From: Plutella xylostella
Taxonomy: Eukaryota > Arthropoda > Insecta > Lepidoptera > Plutellidae
Assembly: GCF_932276165.1 (NCBI RefSeq)
Contig: NC_064002.1
Location: 9,734,001 to 9,798,000, forward strand
Direction of reading: 5' to 3'
Length of the DNA stretch: 64,000 nt
Position numbers and translations under genes: made by a program. The notes beneath the pieces are model-generated. The model made no database searches. It was not told the origin of the DNA and worked only from the letters and a program-made list of their open reading frames with translations. Shown here piece after piece: positions 36,181-47,879 of this stretch. Every line of letters starts with the position of its first letter. Position 1 is the stretch's first letter.

Positions 36181-37325
36181 TAGCTGAACACAAAAGAGTA
36201 GAGATTAATGTTTTTGGAACTAAACAGATTTAAACCTGGCAATAAAAAAAAAACTTGTGATTTGTGGTCTGTTTCTATGGTTTGAATGTCAAACTCGCCC
36301 TGTTCCTATATAAACAAAGCGAATTTTGCTTAATTTTGGAGTTTTGTGGATTGTTGAGTTTGTTCACGAGGTGAAAATGAATAAAACCATTCGCAGCGAA
36401 GCTAGACAGATGATTTACAGCGTTTACCTACGATGTTTGGCGGAGAATGAGGCTGGAGAAGTATTAGTCAATATATACGATGTTTATGAAAGAGCAGCGT
36501 TTTATACTGGTGAGTAGGTACTTAATTTCTAACCATTAACATACATTGCTTATATTTCTTGTAAAAAAGTACTATTTTGATGTAATAGAATGCCTTTCAA
36601 TGTGTATTTGTTATTCTTATAGAGGTAAGAAAATACTAGTGTCAAATTTTACATGACATCAGGGTCTGGATGCTAATGTTGTTAAAACATCAGGTCTAGA
36701 TACTTTTTTACTAACCCCCGACTCAAAAAGGGTATCGATAAGTTTTACAGCTGTAGGTGTCTATGTGTGTCGGTCTCTCCGTGTTAGAGTACCTATTGTA
36801 AAAATATGTGTAAGAGTCGGTATAAATTCCCCAGACATAATAATTTGCAAGTCACTGCTTTTCTGACCAATTAAATAATTTGTTGCAGGAAAATCGGTAA
36901 ACACCGTTTTAGAAGAATTGCCGGGGCACATTTGAACTTTTTCCTGAGCAAGAAAAAACTGTAATAAAATATCGATGTGTGATACTATCACTTTTCTCCT
37001 ATAGTAATTACATAATGGGATAACCAACACGTGTTTCAGTGCAAAAAACATTATGAAATACACAATGAAATAAAAGTTACAGTTGATTTGATTTAATGAA
37101 ATTCATTCAAGACTGCCCCCCTCTCCCCTACTAATTTCTTCTCTTAACATAAACCTCCCCAAAAAGTGGCATTTTATAATTAGTAAATATTTGAAACATT
37201 TCTCGTTTTGATTTTTTCTGCTGAAGTATCGTGATACTTTTGTCCGTTTTCTATACTATAATAGTGTGGCCACTTTCTTAGATTGCCACGCCCTCAATGA
37301 TTTTCTACTCTTTTATGTTCATCTA
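36181..37325 (+). mobile_element. Tc1/mariner-type element, internally decayed, copy 2
   Basis: Inverted ends 'tagctgaacacaaaagagtag' and 'ctactcttttatgttcatcta', flanked by TA. The inner left end 'gattaatgtttttggaacta' matches the 19.8-kb element. It contains the same first transposase exon. 36717-36790 holds a separate ACCCCCGAC-type repeat scrap. Confidence 0.65.
36377..36510 (+). pseudogene. Transposase exon 1 (helix-turn-helix part), copy 2
   Basis: Reads KMNKTIRSEARQMIYSVYLR then CLAENEAGEV and ends at TG before a GTGAGT donor. It is open, and its reading pattern and splice site agree with copy 1. No second exon was recognised downstream. Confidence 0.6.
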
Positions 37326-37329
37326 TACG

Positions 37330-37965
37330 TACGATACTGATAATAGGTGGACGCTTACCTTAAATCTCTTCGCATTCTAGTGTTTTCACTGACAACAACG
37401 ATCGTAAAGATGCTTTGTTAACACTCTTCGGGTCATGTCAGAGGTGTTATACTTTCATAATTCTGTTCGTGGGTTTCTGTTATTTTAGTTGATGACTGAG
37501 CGAGATCTAAGCACGTATCATGTTATGTAACGTGGACATAGTTTTTTTTAAAGTATGATTGTTTAGTACTTATAAAATAACTATGTCTTGTTGTGAACTT
37601 CGGTGTTAAATTACTGGTCATCGATGTTGGAGCTTTTAAGGACGTATGTACTTAAGCACAATCAATATAAAATACAATTACTTTCATTATGGGACCAACT
37701 TTGAAGAAGAAGCTCTACCACTTTTAAAGGGTTTCTAAGTCTTTTTCTACTCCTTGAAGCGTCGGAACACTATGCCCGAAGTACAGAAGTTTTTGTCCAT
37801 AGTAATTATAATAATATTAAAGTTTATATATGGCATGAAACTACTCTACTCTACTTTTACACTCAAGCTCATTTTTTATTACTTCTTGATTTTGATAATA
37901 GGTACTTATTGTATCTGTGTGTTTACGAAATGAATTAATTTCTTTCTATCCTTCATTAGGTTACA
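37330..37965. other. Intergenic sequence, nothing recognised
   Basis: AT-rich. Confidence 0.3.
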
Positions 37966-37972
37966 AGTATTT

Positions 37973-38226
37973 ACCTAATAGCTCCGTAATACCGCATAAC
38001 CCAACACTCCCCAACATTCTTATGCCATGGTTGTCATAACCGTGACGGTGCTCCATCACTCCTGGACATCTGCTCAGCCGACCCCCCGCGGCGAGGTCAG
38101 CGGTCAAGCACTGAACATCTTCAACGAAAGGTGGAAAGAAAGCATAATGGATGGAGAATGTGCCGTTTAGCACCGGAATGATTCCGCCGCGTGCGTCAGC
38201 AAAACGCACTTGGTGCCCAGATAACA
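37973..38226 (-). other. Unrecognised GC-richer reading frame
   Basis: Part of a 105-codon minus-strand frame (37961-38278) whose first codons lie in the LINE/SINE tail. The stretch is bounded by an AG before GTGCGTTTTGC and a GTAAAT donor-like site, and is richer in G+C than its neighbours. The peptide (for example RFADARGGIIPVLNGTF) matches no family I know. It may be an exon or old mobile-element code. Confidence 0.2.
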
Positions 38227-38335
38227 ATAGATAGATAGATAGATAATTCTTTATTGCACACAAACACAGACGGTACAAATGGCGGCCTTATTACTAAGAG
38301 TAATTTCTTCCAGACTACATCGGAGGAGAGAAATT
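38227..38335 (-). repeat. LINE/SINE tail family T, copy 2
   Basis: On the minus strand: 'gaagaaattactcttagtaa', 'taaggccgcc', 'gtgtgcaataaag' and a TATC tandem tail. Very close to the copy in intron 1 of catalase-like gene 3. Confidence 0.7.
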
Positions 38336-38466
38336 ATACAAAAGAAAAGGGGAAAGTGCAAAAAATTACAAACATAACTTATAAAAGGAAAAAAAAAACA
38401 ATTATATAAAATGATACCTAATCTATACCTAGTAATAAGTAATATAAACTACATACAATATACATA

Positions 38467-38621
38467 CAATCACGAGCAATGACAACGTTCCACTCACAAA
38501 ATGAAGACACCAAACGACCCAATTATTACATAAACATTTAATTTAAAATTTGAACAAAAATATTTACCTTTATAGCTTTTCAGTGGAACTTTATCATTGA
38601 GAGAACTTTAGCTCGAGAGTG
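38467..38621 (+). repeat. MITE family B, copy 6 (short)
   Basis: CAATCACGAGCAATGACAACG start and GAGAGTG end with TA flanks, 155 bp; directly abuts the foldback element. Confidence 0.55.
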
Positions 38622-38625
38622 TATA

Positions 38626-40355
38626 CAGGGTGGCCCAAAGAGTGACGTCCAAAGGAAAATGTTTGATTCCTTAGGTCAAGGGGTAGCCAAATCACCCCCA
38701 TGTATGTTCAGCAATTTTTAGTAGTTTAGGAGTTATGATTTTTTTAACAAATTTTCTACGGAAATCGACCTCAGTGGATTAATTATGTTTTATTATTTTT
38801 TTGGATAACTTTTTTAAATTATTTTTTATTTTTGTGTCATCCTCTTAAGTTGTTCTTTTAGCCCTAAAAGTTTCAGCTTCCTAGCTGTAATGTAAGTTAG
38901 TTATTTTTATATCGAAAGTTCAAATTATATCATCGAGCTAGACTGCTCTGAATTTTCAACTTGAAATTAAAAATTGAACTAGATATTCTCATGGTCCCTT
39001 ATTAATTTTAAAAACTCCGCGAGGTTCCAAAATAACGTAAAAATAAAAATAAACTATTGCTTAATGGGGTATTATTTGCAGAAAACAGCCTTCAAAGGTA
39101 CTTGGGTGGAAATTACCTCATTAGTCAATTGTTTCAGAAAGTTGAAAGATTCCTGTTAATTCAGTTACAAAATGTATCAAATTAAAGGGAAAATAAAATT
39201 ATTTACTATTATTTTTTATTTAAGTTACATTTTTGAATGTAAATTCTTAGTAAAATGTTTATGTCTGAGTTGTAAGATTTATGAGATAATTGTATTAATA
39301 ATAATAAATAAATAAACTCAAATAATTCTTTTACAAATTTACTCACAATAAATTTTCAAAATGGCGACCTCCCACAGCAATACACTACCTACGTCTATGC
39401 AAGAAATTTTCTTTAAGTCAAAAAAGTGACAAATGTAAAAAATATGACATCTGTCAAAAAGTTAAACATGTCAAAAAAGTAACTTTTCTCAAAAATGTGA
39501 CATCTGTCAAAAAGTGACATCTGAATGAAACAGAGAAGCGTATAGGCGACTTAAAGAAATTTTAATTTAAAATAGGTTGTGTATTACTGTGGAAGGTCGC
39601 CATTTTGAAAATTTATTGTGAGTAAATGTGTAAAATAATTATTTGAGTTTATTTACTTAGTATTAATAATACAATTATCTCATAAATCTTACAACTCAGA
39701 CTAAAACATTTTACTAAGAATTTACATTCAAAAATGTAACTTAAATAAAAAAAATTGTAAATAATTTTATTTTCCCTTTAATTTGATACTTTTTTTAACT
39801 GAATTAGTCCTTAGTAATGACATAACAGGAATCTTTCAACTTTCTTAAACAATTTACTAATTAGGTAATTTCCACCCAAGTACCTTTGAAGGCTGTTTTC
39901 TGCAAATAATACCTCATTAAGCAATAGTTTATTTTTAATTTTATGTTATTTTGGAACCTTGCGGAGTTTTTAAAATTAATAAGGGACTATGAGAATATCT
40001 AGTTCAATTTTTTATTTCAAGTTGAAAATTCAGAGCAGTCTAGCTCGATGATATAATTTGAACTTTCGATATAAAAATAACTAACTTACATTACAGCTAG
40101 GAAGCTGAAACTTTTAGGGCTAAAAGAACAACTTAAGAGGATGACACAAAAATAAAAAATAATTTAAAAAAGTTATCCAAAAAAATAATAAAACATAATT
40201 GATCCACTGAGGTCGATTTTCGTAGAAAATTAGTTAAAAAAATCGTAACTCCTAAACTATTAAAAATTGCTGTACATACATGGGGGTGATTTGGCTACCC
40301 CTTAACCTAAGGAATCAAACATTTTCCTTTGGACGTCACTCTTTGGGCCACCCTG
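38626..40355. mobile_element. 1.73-kb foldback element
   Basis: Left arm about 38626-39420 and right arm about 39546-40355 are inverted copies over roughly 800 bases with few mismatches and one short indel. The ends CAGGGTGGCCCAAAGAG and its complement are flanked by TA. The 125-bp spacer holds two 'tgacatctgtcaaaaag' repeats. No coding frame. Confidence 0.9.
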
Positions 40356-40359
40356 TATC

Positions 40360-41665
40360 TGGGCACCTAGTGTAAAATAGGTCTATTTTGGGTATTGTAG
40401 TCTGTGGGCCTAAGGAGGTGTGTTTTCTCTAATCATTATTAATCCGATTTCATAGAATAACTGTCACTTCACAAGAGGCTTGTTAACTTTTTGACTGACA
40501 CAAACATTGGGTATGAATGGTCACCCGATTCCGTGTTGTTCTTGGACGCAGAATAGAAACTCATTTTATTGTGTTTCTCGACAATTTATAAAGCAATTAA
40601 TCAATATCAAACCTTTGTACTTACATAAGTTCTATGAATACGGGGGTGTATCCAATTACATAATGTTAGTGTTTATTAGCTCAATATCTTAGTCGGTACA
40701 CCTTCTGCAGTCTTCTTGCCTTCCGACTCCGCCTTCGTATGATTTAGAATCAATTTTGCGTTCATTTTACCAAAGCACTGGATACGATTAACACTATTAT
40801 GTTTGCTTTATGATTATAACTGCACTGCCTCTATAATAGTAGTACTTAGTGTTGCTGTTGGTTATTGAGATATGGACTATCGGGGTAAGCTTATAGCTTA
40901 GGACTGCTTGAGGCCTGCTCGCAAACACACACATATTGTATTCAAGAAACCATAGATTTCCTTGATAGTACCTACTTACTTACGTTGCAGAAAATCCAGT
41001 CTTACCGAGGTACCTACGTAGTTTGACCCGACTATAGCTAAAAGGATGGTTATGATTTAGGTATGCATACACCGCGCATGGCACAGATCTAGGACAGGTG
41101 TATTACTACTAGAGTAGGAAGTATAACTTTATGGTCTGGCGCTATATTACTATTCCAACGCTGTAGTGAATCGTCCATAAAACAAACAATCGCCCAATAC
41201 CAGTATAGCAGAGAAAGTGAAAACAATAACACGATGTACCGCACAAACTCAGCCGACATAACGATAATACCTAAGAGCTATAATACACGTACGGTACCAA
41301 AGACCCAACGGAATTCATACAAACCACTTGACTGTTTTTAATTAGTTCATACCTTGTTGGCCTACCTCGATTCATCGTTTTAGGATCGTAGCCTGTTTAT
41401 GTACGAACGTTTTAAGTAGTTTTGTCATATTTTGGATAAACAGACCGTCAATCGAATCTGATGGAACGTCTTGCTTCCTGACTCCTGACCCATATACATA
41501 CTTACGAGTACACATAACACGAGTATAAATAAATAAATAAGTACACAAGTGCGGCAAATAGGGACATTATTATGTTTGTAAAATATATATTATATATATT
41601 ATATATATTATAGTTTTTTATTTTATTTTTATTATTGTATAAAAGAGTTTCGTGTGAATATCACT
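40360..41665. other. Intergenic sequence
   Basis: An AT tandem repeat lies at 41583-41612. No gene supported. Confidence 0.3.
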
Positions 41666-41671
41666 TTAGTT

Positions 41672-41803
41672 TTCCACCAACCAAGGGTTGGCTGGAAGAA
41701 ATTGCTTCTTGGCAATAAGCCCGCCTTTGTGTACTTCTTACTTTTTCTGTTTTCATGTTTTTGTCTTTGTTTTGTGTATACAATAAAGTGTCTATAAATA
41801 AAT
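41672..41803 (+). repeat. LINE/SINE tail family T, copy 3
   Basis: 'ggctggaagaaattgcttct', 'tggcaataagcccgcc', then 'caataaag' and an AAATA-type tail. Confidence 0.6.
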
Positions 41804-42059
41804 AAATTATGTTCAAGTACATGCACTTATAAACGAAATAAATTTGGAAAAGCCATCGGATATCGGTCGTGTATTTTCACACTCCACCATGCAGTGACTT
41901 CGTTTCGTTACACCGACCCACCGGAAAACATAACTCACTTAGGTCAGTTCGCACGAATGGTCTTTGCGTTTTAATTAAGAGTTGCTACGCAATTTGAGAA
42001 GTACTCAATTGATTTACATCGTGAGTACATTCTACTAGAGGTCTACGTGAACAATGCGA

Positions 42060-42290
42060 TGTTATGTAAGGTCGAAACTACCAAGAGGTGTTTCGTATTT
42101 GGATTTATGGGTTTAGGACAGGCGAACGTAGCGTGGGACACCCTCTTGCCAGCTGCCACTGGACCGAAGACCACCGAACATCGTGGTGGGATGAGGAAGA
42201 TCGATTAAGACAGAACGAAGACATCGTTATAGGTTCCAAACTTCAAATAAAAGGAATTTATTCGTATGTAAATGTATTTTAGAAGAATGT
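42060..42290. other. Unassigned segment with a 64-codon frame
   Basis: Frame 42088-42282 includes GERSVGHPL and WWDEEDRLRQ, vaguely like the C-terminal part of RTE-type LINE proteins. Not enough to call. Confidence 0.2.
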
Positions 42291-42443
42291 TTTGCATTAG
42301 GTACACTTGACACCTTTGATAGAAAGCTGCACACCCAATATCCGTATCGCTTCACTTCGCATACTCAGATGTATTCAATTACTAAGAAAATATCACCTGT
42401 ACCTAGGTATATCTCTTACAATGTTCCACCTGGGGGATTCATA

Positions 42444-42698
42444 AATAAAATAAATAAATAAATAAATATGTGGGGACATCTCACACACGGCCATCCGACC
42501 CCAAGCTAGGCAGAACCTGTGTTATGGGTGTCGGACAGCTGATATATCTACACAAATACATAGATAGATAGATACTAAATATAAATATCAACACCCAAGA
42601 CCCGAGTACAAATATCTGTCTTTAAACAAATATCTGCCCCAGCCGGGAATCGAACCCGGGACCATCGGCTCAGTAGTCAGGTCACTAACCACTACGCC
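42444..42698 (-). mobile_element. tRNA-derived SINE with 7-bp target duplication
   Basis: On the minus strand the head is GTAGTGGTTAGTGACCTG, then 'cgatggtcccgggttcgatt'. The body ends 'ggccgtgtgtgagatgtccc' with an AAATA tail. ATTCATA at 42437-42443 and 42699-42705 is the target duplication. A GATA run lies inside. Confidence 0.8.
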
Positions 42699-42763
42699 AT
42701 TCATAGTGGTTAAATTTCAATCCGGCATGTGGAGCGCGAGTTTTTACACTATTCGAGAAGCTA

Positions 42764-42953
42764 CACTCACGGGAAATGAAAAGATAGATAGATAGAAATT
42801 ACCAAATTACTCCTAAACGGATAAGGCTGCAATATTGAAGTACATTTAACAGATCATCAGGATATTACCGACTAAAACGGTAATAATTTTACCTTTTTTA
42901 AAATAAAATGTTTGAAAATGTTGGGGTTGTTTGGTGTCGGCATTTCTCGAGTG
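42764..42953 (+). repeat. MITE family B, copy 7
   Basis: CACTCACGGGAAATGAAAAG start, a short GATA run, then 'caaattactcctaaacgga'. The right end near GGCATTTCTCGAGTG is worn. Confidence 0.6.
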
Positions 42954-42959
42954 GTTAGG

Positions 42960-44455
42960 TTTCACTGCTCGATCGGTGAAAACCCTACACATCCCTCAGT
43001 CCTCAACTCGTCTTGAGACCGCGTGTGTTTTTAACGAACAAGCGAGAAGGCTTTAATTGGTTCTAAACTATAAGAATAAAATAGAATAGAATGTATATTG
43101 TATTAATCAGTCATAATCAACTATTAAGACAGAGCACGGGTGGAGCATAACGCCGGATGTTCGTAATTCGCTACTGAACATGTTCGCGGCCTCTATTAGA
43201 GTTTGACAAGTGACATGTTTAGGGCAGCTGTCACTTTCGGCATTTGTTTAAATGTTTAACACTTTCATCATTGGGAAATAATTAAGAGCTATGTAAAATT
43301 TACTGATTGAATGGTCATTGCAACTGTGTTTAATTGAGTGTAATGCCCAATTTATTTGTGAAGAGTGAAGTACTTAGATATTATTTTTTAATTATTCCTG
43401 CGCCCCCTGTTTCTCATAATTATGTACAAAATTGAGTCACAGTCTCACCATAATCTCCAAAAATTACGCTGTTAGAAATTAAGTATTTACTTATTTAGAC
43501 TTTACATTTTCGACTTCACTAATCTATACTTACACAAATTATTAAACGTCGTTAGAAAAGATTATAGAGACACCGAATTAATACTATCCTTTCACATCTC
43601 ACCTCTAATTATATTTGTAACACGTTGCAATCAGACAATGGTTAAAATCGATCCTTATCGATCCCGTTCAGCGATCGATTCACCGACACCATCCATTCTC
43701 GAGGATAGAGTCTTCGATTCACGTCTCTATACGTCTCGCTCTGCTTTTAAAACTTTTATGAGATAGAAGATGTAGGTTTTTTTTAATCTCTGATATAAAT
43801 CTAGATCGAGGAGATAAACAATAAATAACCGTGTTACACTTCCTCCATCTGATTTGATTAAACAGTTAAATTTAAGATACTTACATAATATTTTCAATAT
43901 TACAATAGCTATCTAGTTACTTAATAAGGCGTACCCAATTTTAATTAATACGATTTGCTGTCAGGTTCTTACAGGCTATTAGTCAATAGGTATTTAACCT
44001 ACACTTACTTTAACAAAACGTACATCCACATTCTAACGAAACTAAAAGTAACGCGTCAAGATATTTGAATTTTGAACATGTTCAATAATTTTGAACGATA
44101 GATCGCAAAATGGATAGTGAATAACATGTGGAACATCTCTTTGTTTCACTGTCGATACATGGGACGCTACGATAACTTTAATAAGGTGATAAAATCTCTG
44201 TATTTGTATTGTTCCTGAAGAGGAAATGATATAATGGTATTTCTTTGTACTTAATTAAGTGCTGTTATTTAATATAAGGTTCCATCGAAACTTATATGAT
44301 TTACTACTAAACCTTCTTACTGTTAATTCTTAAAAATAAATGCGAAAGTTCGTGTACTTATTTACTTCATTAATTAAATCAACTACCAACTACAACCGAT
44401 TCTTATAAATTGTGCATAGACTTACCAATAATGTTAAAACTTTTATTTATAATAA
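42960..44455. other. Intergenic sequence
   Basis: A LINE-tail-like stretch lies at 42955-43095. The rest is AT-rich and unassigned. Confidence 0.3.
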
Positions 44456-44469
44456 AATATAAATACATT

Positions 44470-44821
44470 TTTTTTTTATGCAGCCTGTATAGTGTCCCAC
44501 TGCTGGGCAAAGGCCTCCTTATGAATTGACCACCGTTCCCGATCATGTGCTTCCTTCGGCCATTGAGGCAAAAACCTGTCGAGGTCATCCCGCCATCTGC
44601 GTCTGCCAAAGAGCGATGGAGCGTACTATACTTGATGTACGAAGGATTGACCGAATCCGGAACGCCACGCTACGCTCCTCGACTCGTATCACTGATGTGG
44701 GCGCACAGACTGCGAAGCTGAAGTGGGCCTGGGCAGGCCACGTCTGTCGCATGCACCCGGACCGGTGGGCCAGAATTGTCACCGAGTGGGTGCCCAGTGA
44801 TGGACGTCGGCGTCGCGGAAA
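44470..44821 (-). mobile_element. RTE-type LINE 3' end with internal inversion (twin priming)
   Basis: Minus strand 44609-44470 encodes RRWRDDLDRFLPQW, then RERWSIHKEAFAQQWDTIQ and a stop, followed by an A-rich tail: the C-terminus of an RTE-type retrotransposon protein. Plus strand 44614-44821 encodes the part that should come just before it (AKLKWAWAGHVCRM, WARIVTEW, DGRRRRG). AAATACATT at 44461-44469 and 44822-44830 is a target duplication around the whole unit. Confidence 0.8.
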
Positions 44822-45039
44822 AAATACATTATTTTCAGATAATAAATATGTGCAATGTGCATATGACTTGGCCCAATTATCGCTAAAATAATAATAATAA
44901 TAACATTTCGATTGTATTGCTATCGAGTATAAACTTACCGATATTCTATTCGTTTGCGCTAATTAGTTTCCGTTTACATTTCACAATCCACTTTCAAACT
45001 AAGAACTATAAAGAAATATATATAGGAACTAAACTATTC

Positions 45040-45183
45040 TTTAAGTCTCTCCTCCACCTAAAGGTTGCCTGGAAGAGATCGCTTTTAGCGATAAGGCCTC
45101 CTATTGCGTTGTATCCACTGTATTATAAATTGTTATTTGTGTCCTATTTAGTCAATAAAGTAATATTCTATTCTATTATATTC
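45040..45183 (+). repeat. LINE/SINE tail family T, copy 4
   Basis: 'ggaagagatcgcttttagcg', 'ataaggcctcc', then 'caataaag' and an ATTCT-type tail. Perfect 6-bp stem (ATCGCT/AGCGAT). Confidence 0.7.
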
Positions 45184-45189
45184 TAAGAA

Positions 45190-46885
45190 ATATAGGCACA
45201 TACGTTACGTCTTCACTTTTAACATTTGGTATTCTATCCAAAGAATGTATACGAGAGTGTCCCACCTCTGCCCTTACCAGTTTGTGCTTACCAATTATTC
45301 ACAAGTCAGAATTACCTAACAAAACTCAAAATCAGCTTCCGTTTACCAAATTCTGCGTATTAGCTTAAACTTAAACAAACTTAATGTCAACAAGAATTTG
45401 TTCTGAATGAATAAATATGGCGCCTTTTCAAGTGTCACTCAGATTGGCAACCACAAGTCACGGTCCATACTTCCGATGCAATTAGCATTTTTTGGTGTTT
45501 GCTAAGGATTAAATATCGTATTTTTAATACCGTGTGGACAGTTATATAATATCTTACATATACATAATCATCCAAACCTTTCAGATCAATAAATAAAGTA
45601 GGTAATCTTATTAAGTTATATGTAAGTGTGGTCGCAGATTTCAACAAAGATATTTTCCCCAGCTAGACTGAGTTGACTCACGTAAAGATCAGCTGTTTTC
45701 ATCTGGGAATTGTGATTCTGTTTACAAACAAGGAATTCATTAAGTATCCGCTATGAATAGCAAGTCTAGAATATGCATAAAATATTATATACTTAGTTCT
45801 CTAAATGCGATATCTTATGCTTGGGTATTATTTTGGTCGTGCCTTTTATTAACAGTACTATAAAATTAAATTAATATAAAGCAAGTGAAATTCCATGCTC
45901 ATACACAGACCGTAATTAGTCATCGTCTTCAAGAACATGGGCCTTCTACAATACTAGAAGGTTATTTCCGTAATCTTCATACTGGGCAGGCGGATTGGAC
46001 ATAACACAATACACCGACACTTAACACCCAAAACCTGAAAAGAGAATATTTCTTCTGCCTTTGATTGAACCTGGACCATACATATGCAGGACCCGACGTA
46101 GCAGTCAGAGTCATAAATTTAAATCCATGAAAAGATATAATTCAAGTAAATTTCATTTATGGGATTACATCAAATTGAAATTATGTAATTCATAACATAA
46201 TTTATACTTACTTAGTAGCTAACATAATCTTCGTGGTTGTGAAAGAAAAATGTTTTTCTCATGGGTAATTTTCCCTTATTCTCGTAAAACGCCCATCTTA
46301 CGCGTACTGCAAGTAGGCTTATACACACACTCATTATGTAGTACAAGTATCATATACCTACAGACATTGACATTCATCGTTGACTAACTTTTATACTGAA
46401 TCCTATGTCTACTGAAAATCTTCACATATCTTGTCCAGTGTAATCCGACAGACAGTATCTCAGAATCTCACAGTAGTGGCTCATTTTATCGAAGTTAAAA
46501 GTTTTATAATTGTTGGTTTAGTTTCACACGGCTGAGACATAAAGCTATGCTGTAGAGAACAGTATAGTGTGTGCTTCCTTCAATGATACAACTAGTGTAA
46601 AGTGTAGGAATAGGAAAGGTAGGTAGTTACCTACATTACCAATTGTCTTCCTAAAGAGATAAAAAACCAATTCAAGAAATGGTTACGAAAAACAATGCTC
46701 CTAAAATGCTTATTAAAAAAAGTTCAGATACAGCGTTGAACTCTTTTGTACTGATAACTATTTTGGGATCCGGGAAAGTGGCAATTATTGTCACTGTCAT
46801 ATTTTCCAAAGGCAAAAGACTATTTTTTATTCGTTATTACTTATAATACGTACGTATACTAACGTTAGTATATACATACAAGCTT
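45190..46885. other. Intergenic sequence
   Basis: A SINE-like worn stretch lies near 45980-46110. No gene supported. Confidence 0.3.
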
Positions 46886-46889
46886 ATCC

Positions 46890-47110
46890 AATTGGGATGG
46901 ACAGAAGCTGAGGTTACCGGCCACCAACAGAGAAATATGGGGGCATCTGGTGTCAGCCCTGACTTCTTGGAGGAGAAGCGGGAAATAACTCCACTGAAAC
47001 AATGTATTAGACAGAGGTGTCCCTAGTTGTAGAGTTCCTCCTTGCGAGAGGCCTAGGTATGTCCAGGATTGGACGGTGATAACAGGCTGATGATGGTGAT
47101 GATGAAACCT
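46890..47110 (+). repeat. Worn LINE 3' end
   Basis: 'ccaggattggacggtgataacaggctgatgatggtgatgatg' pattern (about 47060-47103) after 'gagaggcctaggt'. It resembles the TGA-rich ends of lepidopteran LINEs. Confidence 0.45.
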
Positions 47111-47619
47111 TTTACTGCAGTGACAAGGGTTAGTGGATTTAAACTCACTGAGTTGATTGGTCCCGTGCGTATATAACCTGCACGTTTCATGTTACTATTT
47201 CTTCTGGTATTGTTCGATACCAAATAAATCTCAAACAATTCAACTTCATAACAAATTGTTTCACCCTTTTCTAGTTAAGTATATAGGTATACATACCGAA
47301 GTATAAATTGGAGTTTAGTATACCTACTTATACTTACGTTTGCAATTTCAAAAACAAAGAAAATTCCTCAGTACAATGGATGAAATATGAGATGTTGAGT
47401 TGGAATGGTAATTCTCATAAATCATTCAAAGTTTGAAATAGCCACATATAAGTAAGTAGGTATAATGTGAAAACTCACATCCGTATTTGCAAACTGTACC
47501 AGGGTTTCTCTAAAACATGTACAGTAAAACACAACACGGTGTTAAAGCATATTATATCCTGCATGAAGCTATTATTCAGCGTTGATTTTATCAAAATCTA
47601 TTTTTTTACCTACTTTATA

Positions 47620-47871
47620 CAGGGTGTTTCAAAAAGGGTATACTAAGCCGAAACCTACATGTGCAGCATGGTATATCTAACCCCGAAACTGAAATCAGAA
47701 TTTCAAAATTAGCGAAAAAAAAAACATTCTCCATACTAAAAAAGTCACGAAACCAACAAAATTTCAATGGAAAATGAATATTTTTTTTCGCATATTTTGA
47801 AATATTGATTTCAGTTTCGGGCTTAGATATACCATGCTGCACATGTAGGTTTCGGTTTAGGCAACACCCTG
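47620..47871 (+). repeat. MITE family A, copy 5 (long-TIR form)
   Basis: CAGGGTGTTTCAAAAAGGG start, GGCAACACCCTG end, TA on both sides, 252 bp. Inverted arms of about 100 bases carry 'cctacatgtgcagcatgg'. Confidence 0.8.
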
Positions 47872-47879
47872 TATAAATA

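Noticed and set aside
44526..44891. 121-codon plus-strand frame as a gene
   Set aside because: It is the inverted half of an RTE-type LINE plus flanking reading; not a host gene.
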